Shown in pieces: positions 1-5,704 of a stretch of 5,760 nt of DNA. How positions within the stretch are numbered: position 1 is the stretch's first letter; each line of letters starts with the position of its first letter. Origin of the DNA: Methanosarcinales archaeon (GTDB lineage Archaea; Halobacteriota; Methanosarcinia; Methanosarcinales; Methanogasteraceae); the NCBI GenBank assembly GCA_012961645.1, contig DTYY01000102.1, positions 1 to 5,760 on the forward strand, in the 5' to 3' direction. The notes under the pieces are model-generated. The model was not told the DNA's origin. It did not search any database and was given only the letters and a program-made list of their open reading frames with translations. The position numbers were made by a program, and so were the translations under genes.

Positions 1-2
1 AT

Positions 3-1358
3 TACTCCCTATACGCGCTTCAGCATCGCGGGCAGGAATCGGCTGGCATCTCTATCGCACATGATGGCAATACACGGTCTATCAAGGGTATGGGCATCGT
101 GCCATGGGTCTTTAAAAGAAACGATCTACTGGCGATTCCGGGCAGCGTCGGGATCGGGCATGTCAGGTACTCGACCACCGGCGGATCAGAACTTGAGAAC
201 GCACAACCCTTGACGATCAATTTCAGGGGCGGGACGATTGCGATTGCTCACAATGGAAATCTTGTCAATTCGGAAGAGTTACGCCTCGAACTGACGCGGC
301 TGGGACACATCTTCCTCTCTGAGTCAGATACCGAGGTCATCGCACACCTGCTTGTGAAAGATCTGATGCGCAACAACGTAGTGGAGGCTGTGCGCAGACT
401 GATGCGTCGGCTTGTCGGATCATACTCCTTTGTGATGCTGCTAAACGACATCCTCATCGCTGTAAGGGATCCGCTTGGCTTCAAGCCGCTCTGTCTTGGA
501 AGGGTCGAATCAGAGGGTGGATCTGGCTACATCGTGGCAAGCGAGAGCGTGGCAATCGATGTGCATGATGGCGAGTTCATACGGGATGTGTGCCCGGGCG
601 AAGCGCTGGTGATCAACGGTGACAGGATAGAGAGCCACCAGATATACCGGCAGAAGAATGCTGCCCACTGCGTCTTCGAATATGTATATTTCTCGCGCCC
701 TGACTCCATAATCGATGGTAAACTCGTCTATGATGTCGGATTGAAGATCGGGGAGCGGCTGGCAAGCGAGCATCCGGTGGATGCGGACATGATATCGCCT
801 GTACCTGACTCAGGCATCACCTCAGCGATCGGATACTCCAAGAAATCGAACATCGAATATATCGAAGCCCTGATGAAGAACCGTTATGTCGGGCGTACCT
901 TCATCATGCCGTCTGATATGGTGCGGAAGAAAGCGGTTCAACTGAAATTAAACGTGATCAAGCCGAATGTAGAGGATCGGCGAGTGGTGCTGCTCGATGA
1001 CAGCATCGTGCGCGGGAACACCTCGCGAAGGATCGTTGATATGGTGCGCAGAGCAGGCGCATCAGAGGTGCATGTCAGGATCGGAAGCCCGCCGATCAAA
1101 ACTCCGTGCTATCTTGGCATCGATATGCCGACGCGGGAGGAGCTGATCGCATCGCAGAAGAACGTATCAGAGATAGAAACAGCGATTCATGCAGAAACGC
1201 TCGGATACCTGAGCATCGACGGTCTGGTTGATTCCATCGGGATTCCTGCAAGCGATCTATGTCTTGGCTGCCTCACAGGCATGTATCCGGTCGAGATACC
1301 GGGTGAACAGTGTGTGCGAAGACAGCTCCGGCTGGAAGAGTTTGATCTGGCTGATTAA
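3..1358 (+). CDS. purF: Amidophosphoribosyltransferase, 5'-truncated by the window edge
   Basis: PurF catalyses the first committed step of purine synthesis: PRPP plus glutamine gives 5-phosphoribosylamine. The frame is open from base 3, so the true start and the nucleophilic N-terminal Cys lie upstream, probably about 20 residues away; 451 residues are visible, close to the usual 460-475. The N-terminal glutaminase (Ntn hydrolase) part shows ALQHRGQESAG, GHVRYSTTG, AHNGNLVNSEEL and SDTEVIAHL. The C-terminal phosphoribosyltransferase part has the PRPP loop LLDDSIVRGNTS near 990-1025. Cys codons at 669, 1107, 1260 and 1269 (the last two as CLGC) match the four ligands of the 4Fe-4S cluster in Bacillus-type PurF, so this is the Fe-S class. 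The PRPP loop has Asn where RGTT is usual; the rest is normal. The methionine codon at 90 lies inside the glutaminase domain and is not the start. Identification is very secure. Confidence 0.97.
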   Translation, partial: YSLYALQHRGQESAGISIAHDGNTRSIKGMGIVPWVFKRNDLLAIPGSVGIGHVRYSTTGGSELENAQPLTINFRGGTIAIAHNGNLVNSEELRLELTRLGHIFLSESDTEVIAHLLVKDLMRNNVVEAVRRLMRRLVGSYSFVMLLNDILIAVRDPLGFKPLCLGRVESEGGSGYIVASESVAIDVHDGEFIRDVCPGEALVINGDRIESHQIYRQKNAAHCVFEYVYFSRPDSIIDGKLVYDVGLKIGERLASEHPVDADMISPVPDSGITSAIGYSKKSNIEYIEALMKNRYVGRTFIMPSDMVRKKAVQLKLNVIKPNVEDRRVVLLDDSIVRGNTSRRIVDMVRRAGASEVHVRIGSPPIKTPCYLGIDMPTREELIASQKNVSEIETAIHAETLGYLSIDGLVDSIGIPASDLCLGCLTGMYPVEIPGEQCVRRQLRLEEFDLAD

Positions 1359-1360
1359 TC

Positions 1361-1371
1361 GGAAAAAAGAA
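1361..1371 (-). terminator. Possible T-rich terminator downstream of hisI
   Basis: On the minus strand this reads TTCTTTTTTCC, about 100 bases past the hisI stop and just beyond the end of convergent purF. Archaeal RNA polymerase commonly terminates at T-runs without a hairpin, so this is a plausible stop for the hisI transcript. It is the only strong T-run in the 115-base purF-hisI gap. I see no convincing gene or strong hairpin elsewhere in that gap. Confidence 0.3.
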
Positions 1372-1473
1372 TCGTCTGAAACCGGAAACCCCCAATGCGC
1401 CGTGGCGATGCCTGTGAGTATGGAAGATTGATAGCGGGAATTGAAGATCATCTGAAAGATGGGACGAATAACT

Positions 1474-1839
1474 TCAGTACACCTCATCCGGCTCAAAGAC
1501 TTTCTCGCCAACAACCACGCCATCGATGCTACGATAGAAGCATGACCTGTATCCTGTGTGGCACGCCCCCCCGATCTGCTCGACCTTGAGCAGCAGATCA
1601 TCACAATCACAGTCGATCAGGATTTCATGCACCTTCTGGAGATGCCCTGAACTCTCTCCCTTTTTCCAGAGCTTCTTTCGGCTTCTGCTCCAGTAATGCG
1701 CTATTTTCGTCTCCCATGTCAGTTTGAATGCTTCTTCGTTCATGTATGCACACATCAGGACCTCGTTTGTCTTCACGTCCTGTACGACCACATGCACCAG
1801 GTTGTCTGTGTATTTCGGTTGAATGACGTCAGCAGTCAT
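1474..1839 (-). CDS. hisI: Phosphoribosyl-AMP cyclohydrolase
   Basis: HisI opens the adenine ring of phosphoribosyl-AMP, the third step of histidine synthesis, in the cytosol as a metal-dependent dimer. The 121-residue protein is a stand-alone cyclohydrolase with no fused HisE domain, as is usual in archaea. Family hallmarks are [11 protein letters not shown] (27-37), [20 protein letters not shown] (47-66), the metal site DCDCD (76-80) and [13 protein letters not shown] (90-102). Known chemistry assigns the three Asp of DCDCD to Mg2+, and Cys77, Cys93 and Cys100 to Zn2+; the 16- and 7-residue spacings fit. Cys79 sits where Gly or Asn is common and is an extra Cys. An in-frame Met two codons upstream (1845) is an equally possible start. 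The frame stays open to 1950, but that extension would run into tiaS and has no family similarity. There is no clear Shine-Dalgarno. The gene converges with purF and diverges from tiaS. Confidence 0.95.
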   Translation of the reverse strand: MTADVIQPKYTDNLVHVVVQDVKTNEVLMCAYMNEEAFKLTWETKIAHYWSRSRKKLWKKGESSGHLQKVHEILIDCDCDDLLLKVEQIGGACHTGYRSCFYRSIDGVVVGEKVFEPDEVY

Positions 1840-1859
1840 GTACATACCATGAGAGCAGC

Positions 1860-1869
1860 AATAATTAAC
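1860..1869. promoter_or_regulatory. AT-rich, TATA-like element between hisI and tiaS
   Basis: AATAATTAAC is the only AT-rich block in the 58-base gap between the divergent hisI and tiaS starts. Its centre is about 25 bases from the hisI ATG at 1839, which would place initiation near that ATG and give a leaderless message. It is about 34 bases from the tiaS ATG, giving a leader of roughly 8 bases. It may serve one or both directions. It is not a strong match to the archaeal TATA consensus, so the call is tentative. Confidence 0.35.
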
Positions 1870-1885
1870 ATCTTCGCATAGCCCA

Positions 1886-1893
1886 GAGTGATC
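1886..1893 (+). promoter_or_regulatory. Shine-Dalgarno-like site of tiaS
   Basis: GAGTGATC contains GTGATC, part of GGAGGTGATC, the complement of the archaeal 16S rRNA 3' end. It ends 4 bases before the ATG at 1898 and 7 before the ATG at 1901. It supports initiation at this Met pair, although the second Met has the more usual spacing. Confidence 0.5.
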
Positions 1894-1897
1894 AACC

Positions 1898-3178
1898 ATG
1901 ATGATTATTGGAATCGACGACACCGACTCACAAACAGAAGGCGGCTGCACAACATATCTTGCAGCAGTACTGATGGAAAAACTGCAAGAATACGGAGATT
2001 TTGTCGATTACCCACTTTTGATTCGGTTGAACCCAAACATCAAATATAAAACCCGTGGAAACGGCGCAATCGCACTCCGAATCGAGATTGAGGTGGGCAG
2101 GCTGGAGAAGGCAAAGGAGATGGTTCTGGATGAAGTAGCCGGTCAATCAAGATTATCAGATGAGAACACAAATCCTGGTGTTGTATTTCTAAATGGCACA
2201 TCCGGAGATCTGAAATACGACCTAAAATCATTTTCAAGACGAGCGATACAGGATATTCTCAAGATTGAGGATGCAAAACACCTGATAAACGCACATAAGA
2301 TCGATTCTTATGAATTTAAGAATGGACGCGGCCTGATCGGTGCACTCGCAGCAGCAGGCATCGCATTAAACGGCACTCCTGACCACACATTCGAGTTGAT
2401 CGCATACCGGTACCTAAGTCGCGCCAGCACAGGCACGCCAAGAGACATCGATACAGCGACTGTCAGGGAAGCAGACCTGCGAACATACCCGCGAACATGG
2501 GATACCGTTGATATCGCAAATAAAAAGGTTGTTTGCGTACCCCACGGAAATGATCCCGTGTTATTCGGAATTCGCGGCGAAATGGACGGAGTTCTCGATG
2601 CGTTCAATCGCATCAAATCAGAACCAGTCGAACGTGCGGTTGTGTTCCGGACAAATCAGGGAACAGACATGCATCTCATAAGATCGACAGTGGATCAGGT
2701 AAAGGATGGATGTTCGTACATTCTGAAAGGGTTGGTATGCGATCAGCCGCGGACAATCCATGGCGGGCACGTGATCTTCAGAATAACAGACGAAACAGGA
2801 GAAACGATCGATTGTGCAGCTTTTGAGCCGACAAAGAACTTCCGTGATATCGTCAGGAGGTTGATCGCAGGCGATTCTGTTATCGTGTGCGGAAGCGCCA
2901 GCAACGGGACGATCAAACTCGAAAAGATAAAGATCGAGCATCTGGCTGCCGGATACGAGTTTGTAAATCCGGTGTGCGCATGTGGCAGACGCATGAAATC
3001 GGCTGGTGCCGGGCAGGGTTATCGTTGCAAGCGATGCGGGAACAGATCGAGCGTTCCTGATCGGGTATCAATCGAGCGAGATCTTGACACGGGCTGGTAT
3101 GAGGTGCCGCCGTGCGCAAGAAGGCATATCGCAAAGCCGCTTGTGCGGTGCAGAGGTGCGGTGCACCCGAGCAGGTGA
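1898..3178 (+). CDS. tiaS: tRNA(Ile2) 2-agmatinylcytidine synthetase
   Basis: TiaS uses ATP and agmatine to convert C34 of the CAU-anticodon tRNA-Ile to agmatidine, so that it reads AUA. The modification is regarded as essential in archaea and replaces bacterial lysidine. The protein is 426 residues, a normal family length. The N-terminal kinase-like domain opens with GIDDTDS (5-11) and GGCTTY (15-20); Thr18 or Thr19 lies at the loop where the Archaeoglobus enzyme is autophosphorylated at Thr18. [15 protein letters not shown] (43-57) is also typical. The ferredoxin-like middle contains [15 protein letters not shown] (140-154). An OB-fold spans roughly 280-345, followed by a zinc ribbon with Cys360, Cys362, Cys377 and Cys380. 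The typical ending YEVPP...[10 protein letters not shown] (401-417) is present, with a short tail after it. Start at 1898 or 1901 (MM). cfbD follows after 65 bases on the same strand, so cotranscription is possible, though the functions are unrelated. Confidence 0.96.
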   Translation: MMIIGIDDTDSQTEGGCTTYLAAVLMEKLQEYGDFVDYPLLIRLNPNIKYKTRGNGAIALRIEIEVGRLEKAKEMVLDEVAGQSRLSDENTNPGVVFLNGTSGDLKYDLKSFSRRAIQDILKIEDAKHLINAHKIDSYEFKNGRGLIGALAAAGIALNGTPDHTFELIAYRYLSRASTGTPRDIDTATVREADLRTYPRTWDTVDIANKKVVCVPHGNDPVLFGIRGEMDGVLDAFNRIKSEPVERAVVFRTNQGTDMHLIRSTVDQVKDGCSYILKGLVCDQPRTIHGGHVIFRITDETGETIDCAAFEPTKNFRDIVRRLIAGDSVIVCGSASNGTIKLEKIKIEHLAAGYEFVNPVCACGRRMKSAGAGQGYRCKRCGNRSSVPDRVSIERDLDTGWYEVPPCARRHIAKPLVRCRGAVHPSR

Positions 3179-3198
3179 TCGGGTGACCTGCCGGATCA
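3171..3198 (+). other. Overlapping alternative hairpins at the tiaS stop
   Basis: GCAGGT (3171-3176) can pair with ACCTGC (3186-3191) across a 9-base loop. Alternatively TGATC (3176-3180) can pair with GATCA (3194-3198), extended inward by GG/CC beyond one G-G mismatch. The two stems share bases and cannot form together. They straddle the tiaS TGA (3176-3178) and lie 46 or more bases before the cfbD start. No T-run follows, so this is not a classical terminator. It could be chance in GC-rich sequence, or a structure affecting tiaS-cfbD readthrough. Confidence 0.3.
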
Positions 3199-3218
3199 GA
3201 ATGATTGCTCAGAATAAC

Positions 3219-3236
3219 AAATATTAATACCAGAGG
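3219..3236 (+). promoter_or_regulatory. AT-rich element and weak ribosome site before cfbD
   Basis: AAATATTAAT (3219-3228) is the only AT-rich block in the tiaS-cfbD gap and could be a TATA-type element. GAGG (3233-3236) lies 7 bases before the ATG at 3244 and is a plausible weak Shine-Dalgarno that favours that start. The two readings conflict in part: initiation about 26 bases from the AT block would fall near 3249, past that ATG and close to the next Met at 3253. So either cfbD is read from a tiaS transcript using GAGG, or a local promoter gives a leaderless message from 3253. Confidence 0.35.
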
Positions 3237-3243
3237 CACCCAG

Positions 3244-4356
3244 ATGTGCGTGATGAACGATATCAAGATTATGCACCCGCGCCCGAGTGCGATCGTTGCG
3301 GCGCTGTACACGCTGCGCGATCTGGACGCCGACGTCGCAATTCTGCACGGACCCCCCGGCTGCTCGTTTAAGCATGCCCGCCTCCTTGAGGAGGATGATC
3401 TGCGGGTGGTCACAACAGCAATGGACGATACCGATTTCGCTTTTGGTGGCCGCGAACTGCTCGCGTCGATGCTTGAGAAGGTGATCGATCGCTGGCACCC
3501 AAAAATCATCGGGATCGTCGGGACATGCACCAGCATGATCATAGGCGAGGACCTTCATCAGGCGATCGAGGATGTTGACACCGATATCCCGGTCATCGTG
3601 GTCGAGGTACATGCAGGATACCATGAGAACACCTACGGGGTGATCGTGACCCTTGAAGCGGCACGGGACGTCGGCATCATCGATGACGCCGAACTGAACC
3701 GGCAGAAGACCCTGCTCAAAGAGGCGACCCTGCTCGAACAGAGACATGGAGCAGCAAGCAAGGATTATCTTGAACCATCCCGTGGCGACACCAAATACCG
3801 GGTCGCAGAACAGGTTCTTGAATTATTAAAAGATGGAAAAAAATGCATAAATATATTGAATGCAAAGAAGGAGACCGCATACATGTTTGCCGACATCCCG
3901 CTTGCGATCTGCGAGGCTGCAGAGCAGATCGATTCCGGTTCTGAGATCGTCAACATCGCAAATCTGAGCACGGATATCGGTCTTCCGAGAGTGAGGGGTT
4001 ATGCAGAGGATATCCTGCGCGATCTGGAGGGAGTAGGAATGGAGATTCACGAGATCATCGGCGGACTGGACGAGTATCCGGTTGCAGGGAAGCTGGCAGG
4101 TGAGATCATCGGTGAGAAATACCAGGGATTTGATTTTGCGATCATATCAGGGGTTCCGCATGCCGTTCCGATGGACGCGTTGTCAGGCATGAAGGTGATA
4201 TCGGTCACCAACGGACCCAGGCAGGTGCTTCCCTTAAAGGAGATGGGGCATGACGCGGTCATCGTCGAGATTGATCTGCACCCGAAGACGCTTGGCGTCA
4301 ATCATATCGTGGAATCCGAGTTTGGTGCAACGCTGCGAGAAATGAGCGGGCTCTGA
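3244..4356 (+). CDS. cfbD: Ni-sirohydrochlorin a,c-diamide reductive cyclase, catalytic subunit
   Basis: CfbD is the NifD-like partner of the NifH-like ATPase CfbC. Together they carry out the six-electron reduction and gamma-lactam closure of Ni-sirohydrochlorin a,c-diamide to seco-F430, late in the synthesis of the cofactor of methyl-coenzyme M reductase. The protein, formerly called methanogenesis marker 13, is 370 residues here, near family length. The signature is [19 protein letters not shown] (9-27), [18 protein letters not shown] (35-52) and [15 protein letters not shown] (90-104). Cys40 and Cys95 correspond in position to cluster-ligand Cys of NifD. The C-terminal half has [17 protein letters not shown] and ISGVPHAVP. 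Start 3244 is preceded by GAGG; Met at 3253 is a close alternative, and a TTG at 3205 would add a non-conserved tail. No other cfb gene is in the window, so CfbC must be encoded elsewhere. The gene implies an F430-dependent organism. Confidence 0.93.
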   Translation: MCVMNDIKIMHPRPSAIVAALYTLRDLDADVAILHGPPGCSFKHARLLEEDDLRVVTTAMDDTDFAFGGRELLASMLEKVIDRWHPKIIGIVGTCTSMIIGEDLHQAIEDVDTDIPVIVVEVHAGYHENTYGVIVTLEAARDVGIIDDAELNRQKTLLKEATLLEQRHGAASKDYLEPSRGDTKYRVAEQVLELLKDGKKCINILNAKKETAYMFADIPLAICEAAEQIDSGSEIVNIANLSTDIGLPRVRGYAEDILRDLEGVGMEIHEIIGGLDEYPVAGKLAGEIIGEKYQGFDFAIISGVPHAVPMDALSGMKVISVTNGPRQVLPLKEMGHDAVIVEIDLHPKTLGVNHIVESEFGATLREMSGL

Positions 4357-4372
4357 TCTTTCTGCACGGTCA

Positions 4373-5020
4373 TCAGCGCACCGACCCGACGAGACGCTCC
4401 GGGTTTGTTCTGATCGCAGCCAGCGCACGACGTTCGTCCAGCCCTGAGCCCACTGCCACCTTAAGCGCCATCCCATCGGTGATCAGGTCCTCTGGTGCGT
4501 GCGTATCTGTGTTCACGATCAACTCACATCCGATTTCGCTTGCAATTCGCGCAACATGCCCGTTCGTCAGGCTGTGCCCAGCCCTTGTCGTGATTTCAAG
4601 CGATATGCCGCTTTTGCGTGCAAGTTCTGCTTCATCGTGTGTGATGATGCCGGGATGCGCCAGAATATCGATATCAGCCTGGAGCGCGGCATCATTCGTG
4701 CCCGGAGCAACCGGTTCTACTACGGTCTCGCCATGCACCACGATGATTTCCGCACCGAGCGATCTCGCCCTATCTGCGAGCGGCGCGATCTTTCCGGGCG
4801 GGACATGGGTCAGTTCCACACCGGCGAGGACCTTGATACCCCATTCATCCTCCAAAAACGAAGTTTTTCTAATTGAGTTCAGTACAAATTCGATATTTGT
4901 GAAATCAACGTGATCAGTGATCGCAATTGCTGAATAGTTGTGCATAACTGCGCGGCGTACGAGTTCGGCAGGTATCAGTTCGCCATCGCTCAATATGGAG
5001 TGAGTATGAAGATCGATCAT
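4373..5020 (-). CDS. PHP-family metal-dependent phosphoesterase, histidinol-phosphatase-like
   Basis: This 215-residue protein has a complete PHP active-site set: HTH with SDG (His5, His7, Asp12), ITDH (Asp36, His37), GVEL (Glu69), VVHGE (His96), LAHPG (His122) and NTDTHAP (Asp172, His174). In the family these residues bind two or three metal ions in a TIM-like barrel and hydrolyse phosphate esters. There is no signal peptide or membrane segment, so it is cytosolic. It resembles archaeal proteins usually named histidinol phosphatase-like, but the PHP fold also includes DNA polymerase-associated and nucleotide-cleaving enzymes, so the substrate is not fixed by the sequence. hisI lies about 2.5 kb away, which is only weak support for a histidine role. 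The ATG at 5020 begins directly with the MIDLHTHS motif, so the start is secure. No Shine-Dalgarno is visible, and a TATA element is placed for a leaderless transcript. It converges with cfbD, 16 bases between stops. Confidence 0.9.
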   Translation of the reverse strand: MIDLHTHSILSDGELIPAELVRRAVMHNYSAIAITDHVDFTNIEFVLNSIRKTSFLEDEWGIKVLAGVELTHVPPGKIAPLADRARSLGAEIIVVHGETVVEPVAPGTNDAALQADIDILAHPGIITHDEAELARKSGISLEITTRAGHSLTNGHVARIASEIGCELIVNTDTHAPEDLITDGMALKVAVGSGLDERRALAAIRTNPERLVGSVR

Positions 5021-5043
5021 CGTAGATACATGGATTACAAAAC

Positions 5044-5049
5044 TTATAA
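5044..5049 (-). promoter_or_regulatory. TATA box of the PHP gene
   Basis: TTATAA, within the palindrome CTTATAAG (5043-5050), is centred about 26 bases upstream of the A of the PHP start codon at 5020. Archaeal transcription normally starts about 25-27 bases from the TATA centre, so the start site would fall on the ATG itself. This agrees with the lack of a Shine-Dalgarno and points to a leaderless mRNA. Confidence 0.55.
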
Positions 5050-5062
5050 GTATTGAACCTCC

Positions 5063-5087
5063 ATATACTGATTATCGAGCAGTATAT
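5063..5087. promoter_or_regulatory. 8-bp inverted repeat, possible operator
   Basis: ATATACTG (5063-5070) and CAGTATAT (5080-5087) form a perfect inverted repeat with a 9-base spacer; half-site centres are 17 bases apart, under two helical turns. It lies in the 83-base divergent region, 13 bases beyond the PHP TATA palindrome and 17-41 bases before the DUF211 ATG, overlapping the DUF211 TATA-like block. A dimeric regulator bound here would block DUF211 transcription and could also affect the PHP gene. As RNA it could form a hairpin in a DUF211 leader if transcription starts upstream of it. Confidence 0.4.
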
Positions 5088-5095
5088 ACATATAT
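5083..5095 (+). promoter_or_regulatory. TATA-like stretch before the DUF211 gene
   Basis: TATATACATATAT precedes the DUF211 ATG by 8 bases, with no Shine-Dalgarno between. Counting 26 bases from TATATA (5083-5088) gives initiation near 5111, slightly past the ATG. ATATAC at 5063-5068 would instead give a start near 5091 and a 13-base leader. The region is clearly promoter-like, but which TATA is used cannot be decided by eye. Confidence 0.4.
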
Positions 5096-5103
5096 CTAAC
5101 ATT

Positions 5104-5397
5104 ATGACTGGAATAAAAAGGCTGGTTCTCGACGTGCTGAAGCTCCACAATCCGACGATTATCGAGATCGCTAACGCGATTGGAAAGCTGGATGGTGTGG
5201 ATGGTGTGAATATAAGTCTTTACGAGGTCGATCAGAAGACCGAGAACGTCAAAATCACTGTTGAGGGTGATAGACTCGATTTTAATCGGATCAAAAAGAC
5301 GATCGAGGATTATGGTGCATCAGTCCATAGCATCGACGAGGTCGCATCTGGAAAGCGTCTTGTAGAGGAAGCGGAAACACTGCAGGAGCGTACCTGA
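5104..5397 (+). CDS. DUF211 family protein of unknown function
   Basis: This 97-residue protein matches the archaeal DUF211 family: [20 protein letters not shown] (3-22), [20 protein letters not shown] (29-48), [12 protein letters not shown] (49-60) and the ending [15 protein letters not shown] (74-88). The alternating beta strands and helices suggest a small ferredoxin-like fold of the type that binds ligands or forms oligomers. There is no membrane segment, signal peptide or catalytic motif that I recognise. The family is widespread in euryarchaea and, to my knowledge, has no assigned biochemical role. ATG at 5104 is the start because the family begins a few residues before RLVLDVLK; an upstream TTG at 5053 would add a non-conserved tail through the promoter. 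DGVDGV is encoded by two tandem GATGGTGTG copies (5191-5208), probably chance within a conserved motif. It converges with srp19, 8 bases between stops. Confidence 0.92.
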   Translation: MTGIKRLVLDVLKLHNPTIIEIANAIGKLDGVDGVNISLYEVDQKTENVKITVEGDRLDFNRIKKTIEDYGASVHSIDEVASGKRLVEEAETLQERT

Positions 5398-5405
5398 TCC
5401 TCGAA

Positions 5406-5699
5406 TTAATCTGTGCGCCGCATCTCCTTTATCATCGAGCCGATCTCACGCAGAACGGATGATTTCGGGGCGTCGATCTTTTTGACGAGCACTCGCCCAT
5501 CCCTTTTCCACCAGAACGCCGGATATGCTTTATCCTGCTCAACAACCGGATCAAGGTCGAGCGTTCTGGCGGCTTCGGCAATTTCATCGAGCGTAGGCGA
5601 TTTTGGAGCGTGTCGTTTCGTAACTCTGCGCCCATTATTTCTTGACGCTGCGCTGTCGAGATAATTGGGCCAGATAACGATTCTATCGGTTCTTGGCAT
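5406..5699 (-). CDS. srp19: Signal recognition particle subunit SRP19
   Basis: SRP19 binds the tips of helices 6 and 8 of 7S RNA and prepares it for SRP54, so it is needed to assemble the particle that targets nascent membrane and secreted proteins. The 97-residue length is typical for archaea. Hallmarks are RIVIWPNYLDS (6-16), SRNNGRRV (19-26), DKAYPAFWW (56-64) and GRVLVKK (68-74), with a basic overall composition suited to RNA binding. The ATG at 5699 is the natural start, six residues before IVIWP. It lies only 5 bases after the 3' end of the upstream tRNA gene on the same strand; there is no room for its own TATA box outside the tRNA, so it is probably cotranscribed with it. A GGGAGG inside the tRNA is positioned as a Shine-Dalgarno. 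Identification is secure. Confidence 0.96.
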   Translation of the reverse strand: MPRTDRIVIWPNYLDSAASRNNGRRVTKRHAPKSPTLDEIAEAARTLDLDPVVEQDKAYPAFWWKRDGRVLVKKIDAPKSSVLREIGSMIKEMRRTD

Positions 5700-5704
5700 T
5701 ATAG

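Noticed and set aside
1398..1407. CGCC-GT-GGCG palindrome in the purF-hisI gap as a terminator stem
   Set aside because: The loop would be two bases, the stem must open to fold, and no T-run follows on either strand nearby.
1395..1589. Small plus-strand open frame starting in the purF-hisI gap
   Set aside because: Most of it runs antisense to hisI, it has no ribosome site and no recognisable motif.
1836..1852. TCATG-N7-CATGA inverted repeat over the hisI start codon
   Set aside because: Only 5 bp per arm and built from the two in-frame Met codons; chance is sufficient.
1840..1950. N-terminal extension of hisI up to an ATG at 1950
   Set aside because: The extra 37 residues have no family similarity and would overlap the start of tiaS; Met at 1839 or 1845 gives the normal HisI length.
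2913..3542. Open frame of about 209 codons on the minus strand across the tiaS end and cfbD start
   Set aside because: It lies opposite two securely identified genes, its predicted protein has low-complexity Ser/Arg-rich stretches and no recognisable domain, so it is an antisense shadow.
3196..3747. Open frame of about 183 codons on the minus strand within cfbD
   Set aside because: It mirrors the CfbD coding frame, resembles no family I recognise, and has no ribosome site or promoter.
5191..5208. Two tandem GATGGTGTG copies
   Set aside because: They encode DGVDGV within the conserved DUF211 segment before VNIS; only two copies, so not a functional repeat array.
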